Part shown: piece after piece, positions 1-6,192 of the stretch
Position numbering within the stretch: position 1 is the first letter of the stretch
Layout of the letters: every line of letters begins with the position of its first letter
Origin: CAMBDR01 sp046597185
Lineage (GTDB): Bacteria; Pseudomonadota; Gammaproteobacteria; Burkholderiales; Burkholderiaceae_D
Length of the DNA: 9,414 nt
Assembly: GCA_046597185.1 (NCBI GenBank)
Contig: JBKJLF010000456.1
Span: 1-9,414 of the forward strand
Direction of reading: 5' to 3'
Made by a program: the position numbers and the translations under genes
The notes under the pieces: generated by a model
What the model was told of the DNA's origin: nothing
The model's input: the letters and a program-made list of their open reading frames with translations, nothing else
Database searches by the model: none

Positions 1-26
1 TTTAATTAATTAATGGGGGACTTATC

Positions 27-269
27 ATGAGCGTCCAAATCATCCGAAAATGGGGTAACAGCCCTGCGGTCCGAATTCCTGCATCACTAATGGAAATTGC
101 CAATCTCTCGCTGAATCAGGCAATTGAAGTACGGGCTGAAAATGGCCGTGTGATTATCGAACCTGTGCCAGAAACTTATTCACTTGATGCGATGATTGCC
201 GCCATCACACCGGAAAACCGCCATGCAGAAATCGATTTTGGCGTAGCCGAAGGGGCAGAAGTGTTGTGA
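27..269 (+). CDS. mazE: MazE-like antitoxin (AbrB/SpoVT fold)
   Basis: An 80-residue antitoxin of the MazE/PemI/ChpR type. It should bind DNA as a dimer to repress its own operon, and neutralise the neighbouring MazF-type ribonuclease through its C-terminal tail. Residues 1-47 form the swapped-hairpin AbrB-like domain, with the typical motif KWGNSPAVRIP near the N-terminus (residues 8-18). The acidic tail (about residues 50-80, with the block DFGVAEGAEVL) matches the toxin-binding end of this family. The ATG at 27 is preceded by a GGGGGA ribosome-binding site at 15-20. Bases 2-13 are three tandem TTAA units, an AT-rich stretch that could belong to the promoter, but the upstream DNA is cut by the window. 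The gene overlaps the toxin start, which fits translational coupling. Family call is confident; the exact toxin class name is less so. Confidence 0.92.
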   Translation: MSVQIIRKWGNSPAVRIPASLMEIANLSLNQAIEVRAENGRVIIEPVPETYSLDAMIAAITPENRHAEIDFGVAEGAEVL

Positions 270-607
270 ACGCGAATGCATTTGTGCCTGATACGGGCAA
301 TATCATCTGGCTGAATTTCACGCCGCAAAGCGGCCATGAGCAAGCTGGTCGTCGTCCGGCCGTGGTCTTGAGTCCGGCCATCTACAATAAACGATCTGGT
401 TTGCTGGTGTGCGTGCCGATCACCAATCAAGTCAAGGGTTATCCGTTTGAAGTCGTGTTGGCAGGCGGGGGCGCAACGGGTGCGGCATTGGCTGATCAAG
501 TCAAAAATTTAGATTGGTTGGCGCGCAATGCCGAATTAAAAGGACAAGCCAGTTTGGCAGAAATTGCCGAAATCAAGGCAAAAATTAAAGTATTGCTGGC
601 ACTCTAG
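266..607 (+). CDS. mazF: MazF-family endoribonuclease toxin
   Basis: A 113-residue toxin of the MazF/PemK/ChpB family, normal length for the family. These are mRNA interferases that cut single-stranded RNA at short sequence motifs. The sequence shows the family core GHEQAGRRPAVVLSP (residues 23-37; the Arg at 29 matches the catalytic Arg of E. coli MazF) and PITNQVKGYPFEV (residues 51-63; Thr53 corresponds to the second active-site residue), followed by ADQVKNLDW (76-84). The start is GTG at 266; its last two bases are also the first two of the antitoxin's TGA stop, a 4-base overlap typical of toxin-antitoxin operons where the toxin is translated by coupling. No frameshift or missing core residue is seen, so the toxin appears intact. 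The cleavage motif cannot be predicted from the sequence. Confidence 0.93.
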   Translation: MNANAFVPDTGNIIWLNFTPQSGHEQAGRRPAVVLSPAIYNKRSGLLVCVPITNQVKGYPFEVVLAGGGATGAALADQVKNLDWLARNAELKGQASLAEIAEIKAKIKVLLAL

Positions 608-681
608 GTAGCCATGTTTGGCAGATATGTTTGCCACTGATTTTCCAATGCGGGCACATTTATTAATGGGAAGGATTCATA

Positions 682-1458
682 ATGAAATTAGCAGGAAAAG
701 TAGCCATCGTAACCGGCGCTTCGCAAGGTATCGGCTTGGCCTGCGCCAAGCGCTTGGTGGCAGAGTCGTGCAAGGTGTTGTTGACCGATGTGAAACCCGA
801 AGGGGCGCAGGCGGCAGAAAGTTTGGGCCCGAACGCGCGTTTTTTTCAGGCCGATGTCAGCAATAAAGCCCAGGTCGATGGTATGGTGGCCGACGCCATG
901 GCCACTTGGGGCCAGATCGATATTTTGATCAATAACGCAGGCGTTACCCACGCCGCCAATTTTCTGGATTTGGCTGAAGAAGATTTTGACCGGGTCTTAC
1001 GCATCAATTTAAAGTCGATGTTTTTGTGTGGCCAGGCGGTGGCGCGTGAAATGGTTAAGCGTGGTAGCGGCTCGATCATCAATATGTCCAGTGTCAATGC
1101 CGAACTGGCGATTCCCAATCAAGTGCCGTATGTGGTGTCCAAGGGCGGCATCAACCAGCTTACCAAGGTGATGGCGCTGAATTTGGCCGCGCACGGAATT
1201 CGCGTCAACGGCATTGGGCCGGGTACGATTTTAACCGAGTTGGCCAAACAGGCGGTGCTGGGCAGCCTTGACGCGCGCCACACCATTTTGTCGCGCACCC
1301 CGATGGGGCGTTGCGGTGAGCCGGAAGAAGTGGCGGCCATCGCGGCATTTTTGGCCAGCGACGAAGCTTCGTATATGACCGGGCAAACCATGTATGTGGA
1401 CGGTGGCCGCCTGGCCTTAAATTACACCGTGCCCGTATTGCCGCAGGAGGAAGCATGA
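682..1458 (+). CDS. SDR-family NAD(P)-dependent oxidoreductase
   Basis: A 258-residue classical short-chain dehydrogenase/reductase, a cytoplasmic enzyme that oxidises or reduces an alcohol/carbonyl group using NAD(H) or NADP(H). The Rossmann nucleotide-binding motif TGASQGIG is at residues 11-18, NNAG at 84-87, and the catalytic residues are Asn109, Ser137, Tyr150 and Lys154 (YVVSK). The C-terminal part has the usual PMGRCGEPEEVAAIAAFLASDEASYMTGQ-type pattern (kept short here: residues about 209-237) and the VDGG end motif. Asp36 at the end of the second strand suggests a preference for NAD over NADP. The ATG at 682 has AAGGA seven bases upstream. The gene overlaps pyrF by four bases, so the two are very probably cotranscribed. 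The substrate cannot be named: glucose, 3-oxoacyl and many other SDRs share these motifs. Confidence 0.93.
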   Translation: MKLAGKVAIVTGASQGIGLACAKRLVAESCKVLLTDVKPEGAQAAESLGPNARFFQADVSNKAQVDGMVADAMATWGQIDILINNAGVTHAANFLDLAEEDFDRVLRINLKSMFLCGQAVAREMVKRGSGSIINMSSVNAELAIPNQVPYVVSKGGINQLTKVMALNLAAHGIRVNGIGPGTILTELAKQAVLGSLDARHTILSRTPMGRCGEPEEVAAIAAFLASDEASYMTGQTMYVDGGRLALNYTVPVLPQEEA

Positions 1459-2276
1459 ATTTTATCGAAAAGTTGAACCGGGCCTGGGCACGCAATGATT
1501 CGCTGCTGTGTGTTGGCCTTGACCCGGACTGGCACAAACTGCCGCCCTTGTTGCAGCATGACCCGGAAGGGATTTATACGTTCTGCAAACACATCGTCGA
1601 TGCCACCGCTGATTTGGCCTGTGCCTTCAAGCCGCAAATCGCGTATTTTGCCGCCCTTGGTGCAGAAGAACAGTTGCAAGCCTTGTGCGGTTACGTGCGC
1701 AACACCTACCCGCATCTGCCCATTTTGCTCGATGCCAAACGCGGCGATATCGGTGCCACCGCCGAGCAGTACGCACGCGAAGCGTTTGAGCGCTATCAGG
1801 CCGATGCGGTGACGGTTAACCCGTATATGGGTTTCGATTCGATTGCGCCTTACCTCGAATGGAAAGACCGTGGCACCATCGTGTTGTGCCGTACTTCCAA
1901 CCCCGGTGGCTCGGATCTGCAATTTTTGCAGGTCGATGGTGTGCCGCTCTACCAACACGTGGCGCGCCTGGTGGCGGAGAAGTGGAATACCAATGGCCAG
2001 TGCAGCCTGGTGGTGGGGGCAACCTTTCCGCATGAGCTGGCACAGGTGCGTGCAATTGTCGGCGACATGCCGCTGCTGGTGCCCGGCATCGGTGCGCAAG
2101 GTGGTGATGTGGCGGCTTCGGTGCGCGCCGGGCGCACTGCCAATGGCACGGGCATGGTGATCAATTCTTCCCGCGCGATTTTGTATGCCCACGTCGGGCC
2201 GGAACAGGATTATGCCAGCGCAGCGCGCAAGGCTGCGCAAACGACCCGCGATACCATTAATTTATTTCGGCGTTGA
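1455..2276 (+). CDS. pyrF: Orotidine 5'-phosphate decarboxylase
   Basis: Catalyses the last step of de novo pyrimidine synthesis, OMP to UMP plus CO2, in the cytoplasm. At 273 residues it belongs to the longer bacterial PyrF type (subfamily 2), not the approximately 230-residue E. coli type. Visible motifs are LCVGLDPDWHKLPP (18-31), FKPQIAYF (58-65), the catalytic block LLDAKRGDIG (91-100, with Asp93, Lys95 and Asp98) and VTVNPYMGFDSIAPYL shortly after; the phosphate-binding region VPGIGAQGGD lies near residue 211. The start is ATG at 1455 with a strong AGGAGG at 1445-1450. It shares ATGA with the stop of the upstream dehydrogenase gene, so translation is probably coupled. No obvious intrinsic terminator with a T run follows; a hexamer repeat does. 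Confidence 0.96.
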   Translation: MNFIEKLNRAWARNDSLLCVGLDPDWHKLPPLLQHDPEGIYTFCKHIVDATADLACAFKPQIAYFAALGAEEQLQALCGYVRNTYPHLPILLDAKRGDIGATAEQYAREAFERYQADAVTVNPYMGFDSIAPYLEWKDRGTIVLCRTSNPGGSDLQFLQVDGVPLYQHVARLVAEKWNTNGQCSLVVGATFPHELAQVRAIVGDMPLLVPGIGAQGGDVAASVRAGRTANGTGMVINSSRAILYAHVGPEQDYASAARKAAQTTRDTINLFRR

Positions 2277-2279
2277 GCC

Positions 2280-2338
2280 GTGGGCAAAGGCACAGGCACA
2301 GGCAAAGGCAAGGCAAAGGTAAGCTCTGCCGTGCCCAC
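2280..2338. other. 7-bp inverted repeat enclosing the hexamer array
   Basis: GTGGGCA at 2280-2286 and TGCCCAC at 2332-2338 are perfect inverted copies separated by 45 bases, which include the hexamer repeat. A transcript from either direction could fold here, between two convergent genes. There is no T run on either side and the loop is long, so a classical intrinsic terminator is not supported. Confidence 0.4.
2283..2319. repeat. Tandem GGCAAA/GGCACA hexamer repeat
   Basis: Six imperfect copies of a hexamer fill the gap between the converging pyrF and fahA genes: GGCAAA, GGCACA, GGCACA, GGCAAA, a shortened GGCAA, GGCAAA, then GG. The shortened copy breaks the six-base phase, which suggests replication slippage. 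No function can be assigned. Confidence 0.85.
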
Positions 2339-2346
2339 CTTCGGGT

Positions 2347-3642
2347 TTATTTCAATGCGAGCGCAGGCAAAATCTTGCCGCTACACGTACCAAAGCCGAC
2401 CCGGTAGCCATCGCCCTGGCCCCAGCCGCGCAGCACCAGCGTATCGCCATCGTGCAAAAAGCTGCGCTTGGTTTCACCATCGGCCAGCGTCAGCGGATTG
2501 GCCCCGTTCCAGGTCAATTCCAACAAGCTGCCGTAAGAATCAGGCGTGGGGCCGCTAATCGTGCCCGAACCCATCAAGTCACCCACCCGGGTGTTGCAGC
2601 CGGACGACGTGTGATGAGTCAATTGCTGTGCCTGGGTCCAATACATATGCTTGAAGTTGGTGCGGCAAATCGTGGTCGCGCTTTGGCCTTCGGGTTGTAA
2701 ATCAACTTCAAGCTGAAGATCGAAACCATGCTGGTCCGCGTGCTGCAAATACGCCAGCGGCAGCGGCTCTTGCGTTGGTTGTTGTGTGCGAAACGGTTGC
2801 AAAGCTTCCATCGTCACCACCCAGGGTGAAATGCTGGTGGCAAAGGTTTTGGCGTTGAAAGGGCCAAGCGGTACATATTCCCAGGCTTGAATGTCGCGCG
2901 CACTCCAGTCGTTGAGCAAGACCATGCCAAAAATATGCTGCTCCGCTTGCTCGCAAGCAATCGGTTGGCCCAAGGCGTTGCCCTGGCCGATGATAAAGCC
3001 CAGTTCCAATTCCAGATCCAGCTTGTTGCTGGGTGCATACACCGGGCGCTCGGCAGTCGGGCTTTTTAATTGGCCGTGGGGCCGGGTCACGGGCGTGCCG
3101 CTGACGATGACGGACGAGGCGCGGCCATTGTAGCCAATCGGAATTTCCAGCCAATTCGGTAATAAAGCATTTTTCGGGTCGCGGAACATTGAGCCAACAT
3201 TGGTGGCGTGTTCTTTGGATGAATAAAAATCGGTATAACCGGGAATATCCACGGGCAGATGCATGGTGGCACTGCTTTGCGGCAAAAGCACCTTGGCACG
3301 CATTTCGGCATCATCACGCAGCTTGGGGTTGTTGGCATCGAGTAAGCTTGACACTTGCTGGCGGGTCGCATGCCAGGCGTCTGGCCCGAGTTCGATAAAC
3401 GCATTCAGGCTGCCGGATTTGAACACCGTATTTTTAAATAAAGTGATTAGCCCCGCATTTTGCGCCGCCGTTAAATCCAGAATTTGGTCGCCAATCGCGA
3501 TGCCGACATGGTGTTCCGGGTGGCCGTGGCTGGTGAAGACACCAAATGGCAGATTTTGAATCGAAAAATCCTGATTTGGCTCATTGGCGCTGGTGACCCA
3601 GCTTTTCAGCGCCGGGTTGTGGGTTGGGTTGTTCGCAATCAT
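2347..3642 (-). CDS. fahA: Fumarylacetoacetase
   Basis: Hydrolyses 4-fumarylacetoacetate to fumarate and acetoacetate, the last step of tyrosine breakdown through homogentisate. The 431-residue length is normal for the full-length FAH family. The N-terminal domain (SWVTSAN near 14, LPFGVF at 31-36) is followed by the FAH hydrolase domain. By analogy with the mammalian enzyme, the metal and catalytic residues are Asp138 (TDFY), His145, Glu211 and Glu213 (LELELGF), Asp245 (LLNDWSARD) and Lys265 (NAKTF); all are present. The GSGTISG motif is near residue 358. It follows hmgA by 38 bases on the same strand, so an hmgA-fahA operon is clear. The ATG at 3642 lacks a convincing ribosome-binding site because the upstream gap is a degenerate hexamer repeat, but no better start exists: the next Met lies beyond residue 110, inside the conserved protein. 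Confidence 0.96.
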   Translation of the reverse strand: MIANNPTHNPALKSWVTSANEPNQDFSIQNLPFGVFTSHGHPEHHVGIAIGDQILDLTAAQNAGLITLFKNTVFKSGSLNAFIELGPDAWHATRQQVSSLLDANNPKLRDDAEMRAKVLLPQSSATMHLPVDIPGYTDFYSSKEHATNVGSMFRDPKNALLPNWLEIPIGYNGRASSVIVSGTPVTRPHGQLKSPTAERPVYAPSNKLDLELELGFIIGQGNALGQPIACEQAEQHIFGMVLLNDWSARDIQAWEYVPLGPFNAKTFATSISPWVVTMEALQPFRTQQPTQEPLPLAYLQHADQHGFDLQLEVDLQPEGQSATTICRTNFKHMYWTQAQQLTHHTSSGCNTRVGDLMGSGTISGPTPDSYGSLLELTWNGANPLTLADGETKRSFLHDGDTLVLRGWGQGDGYRVGFGTCSGKILPALALK

Positions 3643-3680
3643 CGGTATCGGTCTCGGTTTAGGTATGGGTTTGTATTGGT
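3643..3680. repeat. Degenerate GGT-rich hexamer repeat in the hmgA-fahA gap
   Basis: The whole 38-base gap between hmgA and fahA reads as imperfect six-base units. On the fahA strand, TAAACC, GAGACC and GATACC run straight into the GATG that contains the start codon; upstream copies are more diverged. The repeat occupies the place where the fahA ribosome-binding site should be. Confidence 0.6.
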
Positions 3681-4979
3681 TTAATTTGGGTTAAAGTTTT
3701 TGCGCAGGCTTTGCCAGCAGTCGCTATAATTTTTTTGCAATTGCGGCGAATTTAACGCATACGCGGTTGGTCGCATAATATGACACGATTCAAACATAAA
3801 TGCCATGGTATCACTCACTTTATGTGGCGTGGATGTATCGCTGATGGATGCCTTGGTGAAAGTCCCGGCATCGGGGCCATGGCCGCTCATGGTGTTGTGC
3901 AAGCTGGAGCCGCCCGGCACAAAGCCTTCGGCCTTGGCGTCATATTCACCATGCACCAGGCCCATGAATTCGCTGGCGATATTGCGGTGGAACCACGGTG
4001 GACGGAAGGTGTTTTCGGCTGCCAACCAGCGTGGTGGGAAAATCACAAAATCAATCACATCTACCCCGGGCGCGGTGCTGGGCGCTTGCAAGACCAAAAA
4101 GATGGAAGGATCGGGATGGTCGTAGCTGATCGAGCCGATGGTATTGTAGTGGCGCAAATCATATTTGTAGGGCACAAAATTGCCATGCCAGGCTACTACA
4201 TCCAGTGGGCAATGGCTGATTTCGGCGCGCCATAAATTGCCGCTGAACTTGGCGATCAGTTGAAATTCCCCTTCGCGATCTTCGAAGGCCGCCACGGGCA
4301 CCTGAAAGTCGCGCGGATTAGCCAGGCCATTGGAGCCGATCACGCCCAAATCGGGCAGGCGGAAATGCGCGCCATAGTTTTCGCAGACATAGCCGCGCGC
4401 GCTGCCGTCGGGCAAGCTCACCTGAAAGCGGATGCCGCGCGGTATCACGGCAATTTCTTGCGGTTCAATTTCCAGCACGCCCAGTTCGGTGGCAATGCGT
4501 AAGCGCCCCTGCTGTGGCACGATTAACAGCTCGCCATCGGCATTGTAAAAATAGCGCAAACCCATGTCGGCGTTGGCGGAATACAAATGGACTGCCATGC
4601 CGCTGCCCGCATCGGGTGAGCCATTGCCGGCCATGGTGACCCAGCCAGCGATAAAGTCAGTCGCTTCATCCGGCATGGGCGGCGGGTTCCAGCGCAATTG
4701 GTTGGGGGGGGCGGGGATTTGGTTAAAGTCACTGACGATGAGGCCGTTGCCGATTTGCTGGAATGGTTGGTGTACGGCGGCGGGGCGAATGCGGTAAGTC
4801 CAGGTGCGGCGGTTTTGGTGGCGCGGGGCGGTAAAGGCGGTGCCGGAAATTTGCTCGGCGTACAGACCGTGGGCGCACACCTGGGGTGAGTTTTGCCCTT
4901 GCGGCAAGCTGCCGGGCAGGGCTTCGGTGGCAAATTCGTTGCCAAATCCGGTTTGATAGCGGATGGTTTGGTCAGACAT
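3681..4979 (-). CDS. hmgA: Homogentisate 1,2-dioxygenase
   Basis: Fe(II) enzyme that opens the ring of homogentisate to maleylacetoacetate in tyrosine and phenylalanine breakdown. With the start chosen here it has 432 residues, usual for the family, beginning MSDQTIRYQTGFGNEF. Iron ligands by analogy with the human enzyme are His331 and Glu337 (in WFHRNIASEFMG) and His367 (MSGHGPD); the active-site residues His288 and His361 are also present. The reading frame is open to 5069, adding 30 residues, but AAGGA lies 6 bases before the ATG at 4979 and the extension is unlike the family, so 4979 is the best start; an ATG at 4985 would have AAGGA directly against it. It is the first gene of the operon with fahA and faces a divergent LysR regulator, probably its activator. 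Maleylacetoacetate isomerase, needed between the two enzymes in the glutathione-dependent route, is not in the window. Confidence 0.96.
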   Translation of the reverse strand: MSDQTIRYQTGFGNEFATEALPGSLPQGQNSPQVCAHGLYAEQISGTAFTAPRHQNRRTWTYRIRPAAVHQPFQQIGNGLIVSDFNQIPAPPNQLRWNPPPMPDEATDFIAGWVTMAGNGSPDAGSGMAVHLYSANADMGLRYFYNADGELLIVPQQGRLRIATELGVLEIEPQEIAVIPRGIRFQVSLPDGSARGYVCENYGAHFRLPDLGVIGSNGLANPRDFQVPVAAFEDREGEFQLIAKFSGNLWRAEISHCPLDVVAWHGNFVPYKYDLRHYNTIGSISYDHPDPSIFLVLQAPSTAPGVDVIDFVIFPPRWLAAENTFRPPWFHRNIASEFMGLVHGEYDAKAEGFVPGGSSLHNTMSGHGPDAGTFTKASISDTSTPHKVSDTMAFMFESCHIMRPTAYALNSPQLQKNYSDCWQSLRKNFNPN

Positions 4980-5061
4980 GAGCATTCCTTGGTTGAAATC
5001 GATGGCGCTACTGTAGAGCAAATTGGCAGATTTGACGAGATCAATATCAAAATACAGTACA

Positions 5062-5074
5062 TTCACCATGTGAA
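5062..5074. promoter_or_regulatory. T-N11-A palindrome, candidate LysR-type binding site
   Basis: TTCAC-CAT-GTGAA is a perfect palindrome with a 3-base centre and exactly fits the T-N11-A pattern of LysR-type regulators. It lies between hmgA and the divergent regulator, 82 bases upstream of the hmgA start. One further base pairs on each side (ATTCAC at 5061-5066, GTGAAT at 5070-5075). It is a natural recognition site for the regulator encoded next to it. Confidence 0.6.
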
Positions 5075-5082
5075 TAGTGGTG

Positions 5083-5097
5083 TAAACTAGCAGTTTA
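5083..5097. promoter_or_regulatory. Second inverted repeat in the hmgA-regulator gap
   Basis: TAAACT-AGC-AGTTTA is a perfect inverted repeat with a 3-base centre, its midpoint 22 bases (about two helix turns) from the midpoint of the T-N11-A palindrome. LysR-type tetramers commonly touch a strong recognition site and a second site a few turns away on the same face, so this may be the partner site. The two arms differ in sequence from the first palindrome. Confidence 0.4.
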
Positions 5098-5139
5098 ACA
5101 TGAAATTGAAATAGCTTGATGCAGGGTTGAGGGGGCGCA

Positions 5140-6060
5140 ATGATCGATGTAAGGCATTTGGATTTGAATTTATTGCTGGTGTTTCACGAAATTTATCAGG
5201 CGCGCCAAATCTCCAAAGTGGCCAGCCGTTTAAGTTTGTCGCAACCGGCGGTGAGCAATGCCTTGGCGCGCTTGCGCAAAGCGCTGGGTGATGAATTATT
5301 TGTGCGCACGCAACAGGGCATGCAACCCACGCCGCTGGCCGAGCGCCTGGCTGAGCCGATTGGCGCGGCGCTGCTACAAGTGCAAGATGCTTTGAATACG
5401 CCACATGGTTTTGTCGCGCAAACCAGCGAACGCAGCTTTACATTGGCGCTGTCGGACGTGGGGGAGTTGTATTTCATGCCCTTGTTGATCGAGCATTTCG
5501 CCAAACTGGCCCCGCAAATGCGCTTGCAAACCGTGCGTGCCGGCAGCATTAATTTGAAAGAAGAATTGGAACTGGGCCGGGTCGATTTGGCGCTGGGCGC
5601 GTTTGACAAGGTGTCGAGCGCCTTGTATCAGCGCAGGCTGTTTCGCCAGCCCTATGTGCTGATGTTTCGGCGCGGCCACGCGCTGGCGCAAGAGGCGCGC
5701 ATCACCACCAAGCGCCTGCTGCAGGAGCGGCATTTGATCGTGGCGGCGCAAGAAAGCCCGTATGAACATGTCAATCAATTGCTGGAAAAAGCGGGTCTTG
5801 CCCAAAGCGCGCAGTTTCGGGTGCCGCAGTTTACGGCGGTGCCGTATATCATCAGCCACTCTGATCTGGTGGTGACGGTGCCGCAAAAACTGGCACAAAG
5901 CGCGGCCGAGCCGTTTCAATTGGCCTGGGCTGATTCGCCCTTGCGCCTGCCTGCGCTGCAAACCAATATGTTTTGGCACCGGCGCTTTCATCAGGATGAA
6001 GTCAATCAGTGGTTGCGTGAGGTGATGGCGACGATTTTTGCCGATGTGGGGACGGGCTGA
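5140..6060 (+). CDS. LysR-type transcriptional regulator
   Basis: A 306-residue regulator of normal LysR length. The N-terminal winged helix-turn-helix is clear: LDLNLLLVFHEIYQARQIS, then SRLSLSQPAVSNALARLRKA (about residues 28-47), LGDELFVRTQQGMQPTPLAE. The rest is the two-lobed effector-binding domain. The start at ATG 5140 has GAGGGGG about five bases upstream. Position, divergent from hmgA-fahA with two inverted repeats in the 160-base gap, makes it the likely regulator of homogentisate breakdown, probably activating in response to homogentisate or a related compound; this role is inferred from context. It is not the IclR-type HmgR known from Pseudomonas putida, so I give no gene symbol. 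Confidence 0.94.
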   Translation: MIDVRHLDLNLLLVFHEIYQARQISKVASRLSLSQPAVSNALARLRKALGDELFVRTQQGMQPTPLAERLAEPIGAALLQVQDALNTPHGFVAQTSERSFTLALSDVGELYFMPLLIEHFAKLAPQMRLQTVRAGSINLKEELELGRVDLALGAFDKVSSALYQRRLFRQPYVLMFRRGHALAQEARITTKRLLQERHLIVAAQESPYEHVNQLLEKAGLAQSAQFRVPQFTAVPYIISHSDLVVTVPQKLAQSAAEPFQLAWADSPLRLPALQTNMFWHRRFHQDEVNQWLREVMATIFADVGTG

Positions 6061-6082
6061 GTTGGCCAAAGGTGGGGGGCGG

Positions 6083-6171
6083 GTGTAAGTATGTGGCACA
6101 TGCGTCGTATCCGGGTAAAACCTTGTAAGGTCAAACACAAACGCCGTTATAATGCCGTCATACCTTACACA
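6083..6171. repeat. Inverted repeats around the ATPase promoter
   Basis: TGTAAGGT at 6124-6131 is inverted as ACCTTACA at 6162-6169, so the arms bracket the -10 box. A third related copy, GTGTAAGTATG at 6083-6093, matches the reverse complement of 6160-6171 except for one missing base. ACCTTGTAAGGT at 6120-6131 is itself a palindrome over the -35 box. Such an arrangement could be an operator. Confidence 0.45.
6123..6153 (+). promoter_or_regulatory. Sigma-70-like promoter of the ATPase gene
   Basis: A perfect TATAAT at 6148-6153 is preceded by TTGTAA at 6123-6128 with a long 19-base spacer. Transcription would begin near 6160, just upstream of the ATG codons at 6172 and 6193. This argues against the longest open frame, which starts at 6091 upstream of the promoter. 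Confidence 0.55.
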
Positions 6172-6192
6172 ATGCCACCAGATCCATTTACC

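Noticed and set aside
614..632. Small hairpin TGGCA/TGCCA after the toxin gene
   Set aside because: Only five base pairs and no T run, so not supported as a terminator.
1422..2240. Long open frame of 272 codons on the minus strand
   Set aside because: It lies entirely antisense to pyrF, is rich in His, Arg and Gln, and has no recognisable motif; it is a shadow of the real gene.
2280..2338. CRISPR-like array suggested by repeated short units
   Set aside because: The units are contiguous hexamers without spacers; this is a simple tandem repeat.
4980..5069. 30-residue N-terminal extension of HmgA
   Set aside because: It has no ribosome-binding site, overlaps the regulatory palindrome, and the family starts at the MSDQT region where AAGGA is well placed.
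6091..6192. 34-residue N-terminal extension of the ATPase from 6091
   Set aside because: It begins upstream of the likely promoter and is rich in basic residues; starts at 6172 or 6193 fit better.
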